Positions 47,009-58,206 of a DNA stretch of 64,000 nucleotides are shown here, piece by piece. The stretch is from Fonsecaea monophora. Lineage: Eukaryota > Ascomycota > Eurotiomycetes > Chaetothyriales > Herpotrichiellaceae. The stretch spans positions 1 to 64,000 of the forward strand of contig NW_019174049.1 in the NCBI RefSeq assembly GCF_001642475.1, given 5' to 3'. The notes below the pieces were generated by a model. That model was not told where the DNA came from, ran no database searches, and was given only the letters and a program-made list of their open reading frames with translations. Within the stretch, counting starts at the first letter, position 1. Each line of letters starts with the position of its first letter. The translations under genes and the position numbers were made by a program.

Positions 47009-47671
47009 ATGTCTCACGTCGCTCACGCCGTCGAGACCTCAAAGACATGGACCCGAGATGGATTCATGATATCGACGGATCCATCATTGATCCCTATTGA
47101 CGCACTTAACCAGGCGTTCGCCTCGGAGGACATGTATTGGGCCTCACCTCTTCCCGAACCAGTTATGCGGGATATGCTGGATAACTCGCTCTGCTTTGGC
47201 CTTTACTCACCTACACCTACACCACCTGCGCCTGTGCGCGCGGACCCGGGTCAAAAAGGCACTGATCCGACGTCCTCCGATCCTGCGGCAACGTTACATG
47301 AGATCGCGACACATGTCAAATCGGACGCGGACAGCGTTGCCGCCGCCAATACTGCGGCATCGGGGACGATAAGAGAGGAAGAAGGACCTTCGCTGATTGG
47401 CTTTGCCCGTTGCATCACCGATCGTGTCACTCTGCTCTATCTAACAGATGTATACGTCCGACCCGAGTGGCAAGGCCAGGGCTTGGGGAAGTGGCTCATC
47501 AGCTGCGTTCAGGAAGTCGTTGAGGACATGCCCTATTTGAGACGGAGCCTGTGCATCATCGGCCACGGGAAGGAGAGAAGTATGGAGTTTTACGGCAAGT
47601 TGATGAAGATGACTCCGGTCCAGGAGCCTGTAGCTGTTCTCAACTGGAAGGGCCCGGGGAATGTGTTCTGA
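47009..47671 (+). CDS. GNAT-family N-acetyltransferase
   Basis: A protein of 220 aa. The frame can be read from a GTG at 46898, but the first ATG is at 47009. The N-terminal half binds no recognised motif (KTWTRDGFMISTDP, LNQAFASEDMYW). A Pro/Asp/Ala-rich insertion lies near residues 70-120, between the first strands. The acetyl-CoA site is clear: LLYLTDVYVRPEWQGQGLGKWL, with RPEWQGQGLG at residues 151-160 as the Q/R-x-x-G-x-G/A motif. The C-terminal part has SMEFYGKLMKM, the usual FY of GNAT proteins. It is probably a cytosolic acetyltransferase for a small amine or a protein; the substrate is unknown. Confidence 0.9.
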   Translation: MSHVAHAVETSKTWTRDGFMISTDPSLIPIDALNQAFASEDMYWASPLPEPVMRDMLDNSLCFGLYSPTPTPPAPVRADPGQKGTDPTSSDPAATLHEIATHVKSDADSVAAANTAASGTIREEEGPSLIGFARCITDRVTLLYLTDVYVRPEWQGQGLGKWLISCVQEVVEDMPYLRRSLCIIGHGKERSMEFYGKLMKMTPVQEPVAVLNWKGPGNVF

Positions 47672-48157
47672 GACGCGTCGAATACCTTGGAACCAAAAAA
47701 AACCAACAAAAATACACACCAGTGAATCCCAATGTCATTCACTCTGTCTGTTCAATCACATACTTTTGAGCTAATGTCCGTGCATGTTAGGGCGATGACT
47801 ACTAACACACTTGTTACTGAGCCGCGAATGTCCCGTCGCAATTGTCACTCTAGGTATGGGTGAGAGTTCTCTTCTTTCTTCACACTCCGGTATGGTCAAT
47901 ATCAAAATTGTCACAATGTCCCTGCGCTGCCTGGTAGAACGCAGTGTTGTTTTCTGCCAACAACTCAAGATCAGTCTCTCTTCGCCCGTCCTGCTTCACC
48001 GAGCGAGTGAATATGGTGAGTGAATCGATTTCAGATCTGTTGCCTTCGAGTTTGTTTTTAAGTAGTCGCGTGTGCGTCTGCCTCTTATGGAAGGAATGGA
48101 AAAACCTCACTTGAGTCTCTGTCAGGAGTGAGTCTCGTCAGCCATACAACACTCAAG
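47672..48157. other. intergenic region
   Basis: Promoter of the metallopeptidase-like gene. No gene or repeat is supported. Confidence 0.6.
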
Positions 48158-49242
48158 ATGAGCTTCAAAGCTGTCCTAGGTGCGATACCAGCTCTTTTCT
48201 TTCTACTTCTTTCCAACCTGAGCCTCAGCGTCGCAGCTCCTCCGGTTCTCGCTTACCCGCCGAATGCTCCCCCCGGGGCGAGACAAAATGTGACGCAGGC
48301 GTTCAAAGATGCCATGACGCTTGCGAGGATTGTCGCCATAACAGCCACGGACTGTGACCCAGTAAGTTGTGATGACAGAAGGACGCGACATCAGCCTTTT
48401 CCCCCACGGATCCCGATCCCTCGGTTTGCTTGACTTTGGGCTGATTTGTCTTATGGCAGGCATTTCTGCGGTATTTCCAGCCACAGGATTACACGTTTGT
48501 GCAGCGCATTTTTAGAACCATCAGCAACGTCGACCTGTTCATGGATATCACCCCACAAGACGTCCCGCAACTGCTCGCCCAGTCCAACTTGCCCTCGTCG
48601 TGGAATCCGGACTTCGTCGCCCTGTGCATCGCCTACGGGGACAACCCGTTCAACCCGGCCGACCTGGATCACTCGTGCGCTGGCGGCGACAACGCATACA
48701 CGGTCTACGACACGAGCCCGACTGCGCGCTTCTCGGGCCTGGTCTCGCTATGCCCGGGCTCGCCTATGTTTGTGTGGCGCCTGTCGATCAGAGACACGAT
48801 CAGCCCGCCGGTGTGGGGCCGCGTCGGCGGCGTCGCGACGGGGGAGCCCCTGCCGGGTTTCGGGTGCGACGGGCTCGGCGACCGCGACACGGCGTACATG
48901 AAGGTGATTGGGTCGACGGTGCTGCACGAGCTGCTGCACTGGCCGTGGATGTTCCTCAGCGTGCCGGACTACACGACCCTGGTCCCGGACCACGACCACC
49001 GCATCACCGACTACACGGGGCCCTGGGTCGAGGGCGCCTACGGGCCCTACAACGCCATGCGCATCAACCAGCTCCCGCCCGACCCCCGCACCGGCATGTC
49101 CCAGTCCATCCAGAACGCGGACAATTACGTCTCCTACGCCCTCTCGCGCTTCTGGTCCTTTCGCTGCGACAAGACCTTTGGGCCCGCCCTGTCCGCAGAT
49201 GATAATTACAATGTCGCAGATAGGCAGAGGGGGCGGGGATGA
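48158..49242 (+). CDS. secreted zinc metallopeptidase-like protein (HELLH)
   Basis: Two exons, 48158-48361 and 48460-49242, join in phase 0 (GTAAGT...GGCAG) to give 328 aa. The ATG at 48158 opens a signal peptide (FKAVLGAIPALFFLLLSNLSLSVAA). Exon 2 contains HELLHWPWMF with HExxH at residues 224-228. Further on SIQNADNYVSYALSRFWSF follows, similar to the ending of fungal deuterolysin-like (M35) and 'putative peptidase' families, where a downstream Asp completes the zinc site. Several Cys suggest disulfides. It is probably an extracellular protease. The coding region is markedly GC-rich in third positions compared with its surroundings, which creates long shadow frames in the other strand. Confidence 0.82.
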
Positions 49243-51366
49243 GATGATCCACAATCTGGAGGGATCGACGACGGTTGTGGCGGAAGCGGAGGCGGAGGCG
49301 GAGGCGGAAGTGGATAGACATCTCCAGACCAGGACAGCGAAGTAGTTGATTCGTGATTCTGCAAGGCACGAAAGCGCGCACGCAGGAGAGAAACAGGCAA
49401 GTCTGTTCCCCAGAGGGAATTGGGGTGAATGGGAAAACAGTATCGTGCAAAACCTAGCATACCTACCTAGCTAGGTATTTGGGTGTCGATGGGGATGATG
49501 ACCGAATTTGTTGAACAAGGGGCCACCAAGGGGGCATGTCTCTTCACGCCATCGTCGCCGCCACAAGACCGAGCCAATGAAATGAACTTGCCCCAGGTGT
49601 ATTTATCGAAGAAAGGACTAATGTTTCTTCTTCTTCTTTCCTTACACGAAAATTGCGTGGCGCGTAGAGTGTCTTTCCTTGTACGTGATCGTCTTTGTGT
49701 AGTTGTACATGTTTGTGTGTAGAGATAGATGTTAGATGTAAGAACGGCGTTATTGTCTGTCTGTGTCTCTATATTTTACATGCCACATGTCACATGTACT
49801 TCGCAGTGACTGACCAAGAGACCGATAACCCCTGCGTGGTGGCCAATAGGAGGGAGGGATGGAGTCCGTGGTCATTGCGAGACAGTACATAGAGTCTGTC
49901 CACACTGTTCACGAATGCCATTTCCTGACCAAAAGGGAATTTTTGTCGGCGAGGCTGAACATGCGGGGGGCGCTTCTCGCCCTTTTCCAGATTCGTTCTA
50001 GAAAAACATTCCTCCCACTTGCGGGTGGTTCTGTTTGGTCAATTGCATGCTCCTCTTTCGATCTCCGGACAAGCTCAATAGTCTTCTACAGCCCAAGTAA
50101 ATTATGCTGAGGAGTCTCGGATGCGCAAATGCTTCGTCACTGTTCCCGGCAGCGTCTTGTGGTTGCTCGTGGCGATCCCTGGGCTTCCGGAGATGATCCA
50201 GCATTCTACCATGTAGTGGGCCAACCCTGACTATCAGTGATAGGTGAACTCTGTAGAATGATATAACTTGAAGAGACCTGTGCATCAACACAGCAATCAT
50301 GACTCGAGGGAGAAGTGCACTGGCTCATTCTCTCCACCACGGAGGACGATGACTGATCCCAAAAGGTTCTCGTCTCTACTTGGGCTCTGCGTTGACGCTT
50401 CGCTTGAGCAGGCCTCTTATGCATTACTTGTGCCAAGTTGCCTTATGGACCAAGCCAGGAACCGTGTGGCTGTCGAGCATCGGCAATAGCCATGGCCTGT
50501 ATCGGTGGTCGCACACTGCTTTCTGAGAATATGGGCACCTCAAGGCAGGTGATCGAGGGGGAGAAACATCTCTGCGCCCATCAGAACGAGTTCTGATTCT
50601 TGCCTCGCGCTTATGAAGTAGTTCACATCATCCTTGGCCTTCAGGCGATTATCTCCCTCCTCTTCTTGCTTATTTTCAGCGTAGAGAAACCTCCATATTC
50701 AGTCATGGGGCCGCACGGAGTAATAAGCGTTGATGGGCTAACCTTGACGAGGTGTATCTTCACCGAAGGAGGTCCACGAGGCGATAGGAAGCTGGGAAGC
50801 ATAAGGGGTGCGAGAGCTGAAGGAGAATTGCCCGTTTTTGATCCTCCTCTTCCCCGCCTCGCTTGTTCTCGCCGTAAGTCTTGTGGGTCGTCGAATCCCC
50901 CTCCACTATTTTTGATGGAGATTTTACAGGATGTGGCGACACGGCCCCAATGGTCCACGTCAGGGCAATTTCTTCCGACCGTAGGAGAGGGTCTAGGTCG
51001 CAGTCTGATCGGGGCAAGGATGTGCAGGGGAGGACACGGGCAGACTATGGAGAACAACGTTCCAGGTCAGTAAAAGATCGCCAATGACCCTTGCTCACCG
51101 CCCACGACAATTTTCGCCAAAATCGTCCATGTCAACAGAGAAAATCTCCCTCAGGGGTAATACAGGCTGATGCACTGTGTTTAGATCTTGTCATATCCTA
51201 CTCATAGTACATTGGTGGAGGGAACGAGCGGGTGAGAGATAGAGGCGGTGTTTGTGCCTGCCCAGTTGGTTATTTGCAAGTCACTCTCACCTTCTTTTGC
51301 CTTTCAATCTTCCCCCTTTTTCAGCATTTCTTCCTCCAATCCAGAGACACGACAACCGCTGTCAAA
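49243..51366. other. 2.1-kb intergenic region
   Basis: A GGAGGC repeat (49283-49306) lies just after the metallopeptidase stop and the motif CCTACCTAGCTAGGTA at 49460-49480. From 51230 it is the pyrimidine-rich promoter of the next gene. Short frames (for example 50600-51073) have no domain features. Confidence 0.5.
49283..49306. repeat. GGAGGC-type hexamer repeat
   Basis: About four copies of a GCGGAG/GGCGGA unit in the 3' flank of the metallopeptidase gene. Confidence 0.75.
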
Positions 51367-52643
51367 ATGTCTTCGCCAAAGCTCAAAGTCGCAATCGCGG
51401 GTTTGGGCCGCATGGGATCTCGTCACGCTCTTCATTTCCACACCATGACCCCTCGTGCAGAGTTGATCGCGGTCTCATCGCCGGACGCTAAAGAGTTGGC
51501 CTGGGCCACCCGAAACCTGGAAGGCGTGCGGACATACCTGGACTACGACCAGATGTTGAGGGAAGAGAAGGAGTTGCAGGCTGTGGTCATCGCCTCGGCG
51601 ACCGTCGTTCACGCTGAGCAGGCCATCAAAGCCATCAAAAGGGGCCTTCACGTCCTGTGTGAGAAACCTCTCAGCACAAATCCAGAAGTTGTACGTGGCA
51701 ATAGTCTCCCCTTTCCTGTCGTATCACGGTGTCCTCTTACGTGCGTGCTGATACCCTTGCCACGATAGTCACAGACAGTTGTCACTGCATACCGGGCGGC
51801 GAAGACGACCTATTCCAAACAAAAGGTCATCTGTGGCTTCTCCCGCCGCTTCGATGCATCCTACAGAGATGCCCACCAGAAAATGCGATCGGGTTTGATT
51901 GGACGCCCGGCTGTCTTTCGCTCGCAGACCTGCGACAAGCTCGATCCGTCCGGGTTCTTTGTGCAGTACGCACAGTTCTCTGGTGGTATTTTCGTGGATT
52001 GCTCCATCCATGACATTGACCTAGCTCTGTGGTTCTTCGGTGAAGACTCGATTGTCAAGTCCGTCAGTGCAATTGGTATCACGGCCGTCTCTCCCGAACT
52101 GCGGAAACACAACGATCGTGACAATGCGTTGGGGATCGTGGAATTCTACGGAGGCAAAATTGCTCAGTTGTACTGCAGTAGAATGATGGCTGCTGGACAA
52201 GAAGACAGTAGGCCGTAGCCCAATCTTTCCAAGCTCCCGCGCCCGAGATCACTTTGTTCATTTCGGGATATCATCTAACACGTGTGTGTGTGTGACCAGG
52301 CACCGAGATCACCGGCACCGAGGGGAAACTCGCCGTCAACACGCAACCCATGTCCAATCTCGTCAACATCTACGAATCCTCGGGCATCCGCCGTGAGATT
52401 CCACCTCACTATTACGGCCGATTTAGGGAGGCCTTCATCACCGAAGCAAACGAGTTTACTGCCTGCTGCCTCGACGACACCGAGCCTCCATTCAGGCTCG
52501 AAGGGGCTGTGGCGGCGGTCAAGATCGGCTGTGCTCTACAAGAGAGTCTCATCACCGGGAAGAAGATCGAGTTTGATGAGATCGGTCGGCGGGTAGACAG
52601 TGGCGCAGAGAACGAGACAGCACTCTTGACCGCGAGGTTGTGA
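51367..52643 (+). CDS. Gfo/Idh/MocA-family NAD(P)-dependent dehydrogenase
   Basis: Three exons, 51367-51690, 51769-52207 and 52300-52643, join in phases 0 and 1 to give 368 aa. Introns are GTACGT...GATAG and GTAGGC...ACCAG with a CTAACAC branch point; the second holds a (GT)n run before its acceptor. The start VAIAGLGRMGSRHA is the Rossmann GxGxxG motif at residues 12-17. LCEKPLS at residues 98-104 is the EKP nicotinamide motif. VCGFSRRFD and GGIFVDCSIHDIDLALWFFGE carry the usual substrate-side His and Asp. The family includes inositol and sugar dehydrogenases; the HDIDL form resembles inositol 2-dehydrogenases, but the substrate is not certain. A soluble cytosolic enzyme is likely. Confidence 0.9.
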
Positions 52644-53057
52644 AGTTGAGGGCGTTTTCGAATGCGCCGCACAACTTGGAGTCCGGGTACAGGTACATAG
52701 ACTGGAGGGGCTCATTTTACCGACCAAAGCCGGAATCGATTAATAGAAGAGTATAAAGCGAGGCGGGAGGACTAGGTAGATGGCTCCTCTCGATAGCGAC
52801 GGCATAATACACACGTTTGTCTATATTAGTATCACGCTCGCAAAACTTTTTTGACAGTAGGGTTCATTTTCAATCACATTGTGGAGAGGAAAACTTGAGG
52901 AGGTCATGACATTCATCGCTTGATGGCCAGATAGACAACACAACACGCTCGTCGCTTGCACTCAGATGTTGGACGGTAAATATCTGCATATGTTCTTTCG
53001 TTCCCCACCCAAAGGAGTCTATGCACAGTAGTGTTACAAAGAGTTTTGTTTCTTTTT
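52644..53057. other. convergent intergenic region
   Basis: 3' flanks of the dehydrogenase (+) and of the membrane protein (-). No gene is supported. Confidence 0.6.
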
Positions 53058-55235
53058 TCAGTCGTATCTCCCCTCTGGGAAGCGGCCGCGGATGTAGCCG
53101 AAGCCTTCCTTCTCCTCGATGACGTCGAGGTCGCGCACGAAGGTGGTGTCATGGTGGCCCGGGTCGGCGGGATTGGGACGCACGCCGTAGGCGAGGCGGT
53201 AGTCGTGGCCGAGGCGGTCGGCCATCTCGTCGAGGGTGAGCAGGCAGCCGTCCTGGCCGACCTTCTTGATGACCGGGTAGAGCAGGTGGGCGGCGGTCAT
53301 GAAGCTGGGCTCGAGGATGATGGCCTTGCCGGAGAACCAGACGACGCCGACGAGCAGGACGAGCTGCACGACGGGGATCCCCGCCAGGATGGCCCCCGCG
53401 TTCTTCCACTTGACTTGGACAACCTGCGCGGGCCGCGGGCTGAACCGGCCCGTCAAGATCTGCCGTGGCGCGCTCTCGTCCATGGCCGACAGGGCGCCGA
53501 CGGTGAACTTCATCACCAGCTCCGCGATGCTCTCGGCCGTGGCGTTGCCCGCCGGGTTGAAGGGCGTGTCTCCGTCGAACCGGAAGAACTGGAGGTCGTC
53601 GTCCACCGTTTCGACACCGGTCCAGCCGATTGATCCCGCGAGGTAGAAGGCCTGGTCGTCGGGCATTGTGAGCCGCTCCGGTTGGTCGAAGCCACTTCCC
53701 TCGATGCCTTCCACCTCCCCCACCGTATTGTTGCACGCCCACATGCGAGGAACTGGCACCGTGTCGTTGTCGGCCGATTGGAGCGCGAGAATCTGGCTGC
53801 AGCGCGGACCGCAGCCGACATTTTGACTGCTGGAATTGCCCATCCAGGTCGTGAACGCGGTTGCCACGTCTGTCACCGAGTCGAAGAACACGTTGCCCTG
53901 GTCATCCTGCCAAGCGACATCGTAAAGCTCGCTTGCGTTGTCCGTGTTGAACCCGGCGTAGCCGCCGAGAAGGACCGTATATTCCACACAATGTGCCTGA
54001 CTGGTCACGGTCCTGGTGGAAATGCTGGATGCCTTCCCGTCGGGGCCGATGTCCAAGAACCGGTACCACCACAAGTCCCTGTCTACGTTTGTGAAGACAC
54101 ACGAGGACGAGCCGTCATAGCTGTCGAGTGTAGACGTGATCTCTTTAAAATTCTGACCTACTTGACCCCAGAGATTCGCGGCGGCCTTTTGGTATTCCGG
54201 CAGGTAGTCCCTGCCGTTGTCGGGCTGTTCTCGGCTCGAAATATATTGAAGGTCGGCCACGCTGATGTTGCCTGTGGAAATGTCAGTATGAGGAATGGGC
54301 CGAAATCATCAAGCCTTTAGGGCTGGTTGAAGCAGTGCAATCCGCTACAAACTTACCAGGGGCTGAAAACACAAAGTCTTCCGATACATCGATGGAATAC
54401 GTCAAACCGAGAAGTGCGGCAAAAGTGTTGAAGGCCACAAAAATGAGTATCCAAATGGCAGCAACCACTTGAGCTTTGCTCGGATACCACGTGCCCCGAC
54501 GCCGACCTTTCCACATTATGCGCAGTGCACTTCGGTAACTGTCGCAACCAAGCACATCCTCAAAGTCCTGGATGGTTCGATACTGCGAGGCCAGGAATCT
54601 CCAGCGCATCATCTCGGCGTACTGTTTGAATTGTGCAGCAAAGGCCAGACCGAGCACAATGGACAGTCCGGTGATCATGGCGTTGTAGACGTACTTCTGC
54701 GTCTGAGAGAGTCCGGTTTTGATTGTGGAAAAGCCGTACATGGTACCTGCGAGAGCGCCACAAATTCCAGCTGTCCAAAACCACATCATCAAGCAGTCGA
54801 GAAGTACTCTGCGCGTCTGTCGGCGAGGGTCAAAGTATCTGACAGTGTCGGTGTTTGTTGGCACATCCCGGAGATGTTTCTCGTTGAGCTTGTGTTCCCA
54901 GGGCGATGATGCGGTTGGGCGTATGGTGAATCCGGAGCCGGTTCTGTTGTAGCTTTGGCCTTGGAATTCGTGTCAATAAGCATTGAATGGTGGGACCTTG
55001 CGTTTCGGGCCATACCTGTCACTCCGGGCCGGACATGGAAATAGTCTGGGTTGTCAGGTTTCATGCGGTCGTTGAGTGAGTCGTCGCTATACCCCGGCTG
55101 ACTCCATTCCTGAGCATGTCCTTTCATGTTCTTCAGGGGAACATCACCAGCACCAGCTGCACCTTCGACTGAGTCATCCGCCAAATGCTCTCGGCTCGTG
55201 TCGCGATGGGTTAAACGAGAGTAGTGAGAAGTCAT
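53058..55235 (-). CDS. uncharacterised four-helix membrane protein
   Basis: Three exons on the minus strand, 55235-55016, 54959-54357 and 54271-53058, join in phase 1 twice and give 678 aa. Introns are 56 and 85 nt with GTATGG and GTAAGT donors. The N-terminus is hydrophilic (TSHYSRLTHRDTSREHL). Across the first junction one reads VRPGVTGQSYNRTGSGF. Three helices follow: LDCLMMWFWTAGICGALAGTM, YVYNAMITGLSIVLGLAFAA and AAIWILIFVAFNTFAALLGLTY. A large, probably extracellular or lumenal segment of about 300 aa with several Cys and N-glycosylation sites comes next, then the last helix GAILAGIPVVQLVLLVGVVWF and a cytosolic tail. I recognise no named domain; similar proteins in Pezizomycotina are uncharacterised to my knowledge. 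Exon 3 is GC-rich. Confidence 0.85.
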
Positions 55236-56871
55236 ATTGACAGCAAAAATGAGTGTTATATCAGAACGGAAATACCGCCGCGGCGAGCAGTCCACCACAA
55301 AGACGGTAGAGCCCGCGAAATGTCAGACATGGCGATGGCTTGACTTTTGAAGAGGTGGGAGACTTTAAAATAACCATTGAGATCCCAATGTTGGCTAGAA
55401 CGGTGGCTAGACGTTTGGGGCCAAAAGTCTAAAATCGCCGCCAGCAGGCCAGAGAGTTAGTAGGCACTATCCACTCTGGTAAGCTAGGGTTTGGAGTTGA
55501 TTGGAGCGAAATGATCTAGGATTGCGCCAAAGGGCTTGTGCGAAGGCCAAATGCGGCCGCGACTGGATCGATTGACGGAGACTCATCATGTGGCCAACCA
55601 CGGGTGAGGAAGGAGTGCTGAAGGAGTTTAGGCCCAGCGCTGTGGTTGCAATCTCGGCATCTGATCTAGCAAGGGATTAGTAACAGGGTGCCTATTGCTG
55701 TTGTGATAGCATTGATGCTTGGAAGCTGTGAAGTGTTTGTATGAGTGATTGAGATTGCCCGTGGCGCGACGGACAAGACGGAGAGATTAGGTAAGTCAAT
55801 TTTGAGTTGGGAAACGGTGCTGTCAAGGGTCTATGTTGCGTGTAAGACTTTGGGTCAATACTGAGAACACACAAGCTCGAAAGGGACCTAGCACTGGTGG
55901 GTGACTGGTGGTACGAGAAGATGATGAATAAGGCACGACGAGGTTGTGTGTGTCAGGCGAAACTGGTCCGTCTGTCGCCTTGTGACGCTAAACCATAAAT
56001 GGCAATTTTAGCCCCAATTAGTCTAGTGGTCGTTGAGGCCTGGGGTGGCCTTATAGCCTTGGCGGAAGACTTGGCACGAGCCTTGGCAGAGGATATGGCG
56101 CAGAAAGTGCTTCAGCTTGTGGAGAAGGCCTTGCTTTGGAGACATTCAGCCCGTCACCCAAACCACCTTTCTCAATCTCCAGCCCCTTGAAGATGCGATT
56201 CTATAGTACTTTTGCGCCTTCGCTAAAACATTTTAGACCTTTCGAAGGAACAGGATCGCCACAACATTGATTAATCAACCTCATCCGTAGTCGCCTAGAG
56301 GGGGCGGGCCAGCGTTGGCAAGTTTAGCTCCTGCGCCGTCTAGATATCTCGAAACTCCTAGATAGCAGATTTCTGCCCCTACTCAGCCCCCACACACAGA
56401 AGAGTATACTCGGTACGTGTCGACGAGGCTAGGACCGTTATTCAGAGGGTCAAGGTTGGGCGGCCTCAAGGCCGTACAATGCCCCTTTTATTGATCATGT
56501 GATTGAACATGTACCATATACCGATTCGCATCCAGCTTCTCATCTTTATCATTCACCGCTGGACAGTGGGACAGGATCAACATGAACGTTGGCAACGTCT
56601 TTTCGCAGAGTGCTCTTGTAGATTGACTGTCACAAGCACCTAAAAGCCGAGGGTCAACCCGATTGGAAGGCCGTTCGTGGTCACGTGAAAGTGGTACGAT
56701 GGACTTGATCGTTTGATGACAGGAAGATCTTCATATTAAAGCGCGTATAACCATAAAGGCGGCCAGAGGATGCTTAGGAATGCCTCCTCTCATCCCTTTT
56801 TGACCAGTAAATCAAAGACAATTCGACAATTCTAAAGCGCCAAGTATCAACGTTTTCGAACTCTTACTCTA
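55236..56871. other. 1.6-kb divergent intergenic region
   Basis: It holds the promoters of the membrane protein (-) and the NTF2-like gene at 56872 (+). No gene, RNA or transposon end is supported. A tRNA-like TAGTCTAGTGG at about 56020 has no matching downstream B box. Confidence 0.55.
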
Positions 56872-57690
56872 ATGCCGCACGACGCACACGGACACCGTGA
56901 CTCGTCGCACCACGGTCACCATTCCAACCACACGGACATTGGGACGACCATCGACAATATCATATCGAATCTCAGCGAGATCGCCATCATGGAAGAGACC
57001 GAGCCCAATGGCAAGGAGAGATATGTGTTGCAGGACCGAGACCGTGACGAGGACGAAGATGACGAGTAAGTGAAAACAAACCCTGTTCAACTAATACTCA
57101 GCTACACACCATCACTCTCCGCTACAAACATATATTAATGATGGCACGGGAAAAGCTACGTGTGGGCTCCTACCAACAAACCGACCGTTAAACCCTTTGA
57201 TGGGGACCTCAGACGCCAGTATCTGGCCTACATCGACAAGATCAACTCCAGCAGATGCGGCCCTGGAGATCTCGACGAATTCGTCAAGCACGGCGTGGTC
57301 CACAACGACTCGGCACCCATGGAGGTCGATGAATACGCGAGGCTCATAGGGGACAGCAAGAGAGACCTCCCCGGGCTGCACTTTGCGGTGGACATGCTCG
57401 TCGCGGAGAACTTGAAGACCACCACCACCACCACCAGCGTTTCATCTCCCTCTGACCCTGGTGGCGACAAACACGATGGCTCGATCGCCGCCAGGATCAA
57501 GTTGACCTACAAGCCCACGCCGACCACGCAGGACACGTTTTACGAGCACGTCTTCTACGCCCTCGAACAAGGCAAGATCTCCAGGGTTTGGAGTCTGTTG
57601 GACGGGGCGGGGCTGAAGTGGAAGGAGAAGAGGGACCAAGAACAACTCGACGAGGTTTCTGGACAGAAGAAAGAGGGTTTAAACAAGTAA
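56872..57690 (+). CDS. SnoaL-like/NTF2-fold protein with His-rich N-terminus
   Basis: Two exons, 56872-57065 and 57156-57690, join in phase 2 (GTAAGT...AAAAG) to give 242 aa. The first exon encodes a His-rich start (HDAHGHRDSSHHGHHSNH) and an acidic end (RDRDEDEDDE). The second exon has the NTF2-like fold: RRQYLAYIDKINSSR, LDEFVKHGVVHNDS, MEVDEYARLIGDS, LPGLHFAVDMLVAEN, ARIKLTYKP, YEHVFYALEQGKISRVWSLLD. This is typical of SnoaL-like polyketide-cyclase proteins (Pfam SnoaL). A Thr/Ser-rich insertion (TTTTTTSVSS) splits the sheet. The His-rich N-terminus could bind metal (inference). The substrate is unknown. Confidence 0.82.
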
Positions 57691-58206
57691 ATTGAGTCAC
57701 TCGGATCGTTTCTAACCATGACTGCCACTCGTTACGTTCTTACCGAGTTACTCACCCGTGTAACGAATATGAGGATAGCAAGGAAGGACGCACCGGTGCG
57801 GCTATGGGATGGGAAATTTTTGATTGGATTGGGAAGGAACGACCAGCTAGCTAGCTAGCTCTCTTCCACACGACGTCAAGATTGGGACGACCGATAGATA
57901 AATGACATTATCTTCAAACAAACGTTGATTGTATCACTACTACTACTCAGTAGTACTTAGTAGTTTTGTGCATTGAACTTGTTGGCAAGGTAAGTACTTA
58001 GTAAGTTATTCTGTACAGAGGCCCGGATTCGGACTAGCTCATTTTCGGATTTACCCATTTAGGATAAATGGGTGGCGCATTTACTATGGAAAATGAAACG
58101 GCCCTTCTCACAAAGGTCGGCTTGTTGGCAACCAAACAACTCTTACATGTGCTATCAACGCGTCAAAGTGAAACAAGTTGAAGAACTTCGATTAACGTGT
58201 TAGATA
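57691..58206. other. convergent intergenic region with CTAG repeat
   Basis: Contains (CTAG)4 at about 57845-57860 and an imperfect inverted pair ACTACTACTACT...AGTAGTACTTAGTAGT near 57937-57966. No gene is supported. Confidence 0.55.
57845..57860. repeat. (AGCT)4 tandem and palindromic repeat
   Basis: Four copies of a self-complementary tetranucleotide in the 3' flank of the NTF2-like gene. Confidence 0.8.

Noticed and set aside
48600..49254. Long open frames on both strands (200 aa plus, 168 aa minus) within the metallopeptidase gene
   Set aside because: They are shadows of a GC-rich coding exon: Arg/Pro/Ala-rich, no ATG-supported domain, while the called frame has a signal peptide, HELLH and a clean intron.
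50600..51073. Plus-strand frame of 157 aa with a hydrophobic start
   Set aside because: The hydrophobic part is short, the rest is not protein-like, and an equally long minus-strand frame covers the same bases.
53031..53742. Frames of about 200 aa opposite and beside exon 3 of the membrane protein
   Set aside because: Composition is that of GC-rich shadow frames (Arg/Pro or Val/Glu/Ala runs); the called frame continues a multi-exon gene with helices.
56010..56090. tRNA-like A box (TAGTCTAGTGG)
   Set aside because: No B box of the GGTTCRA type at the right distance and no acceptor stem can be folded.
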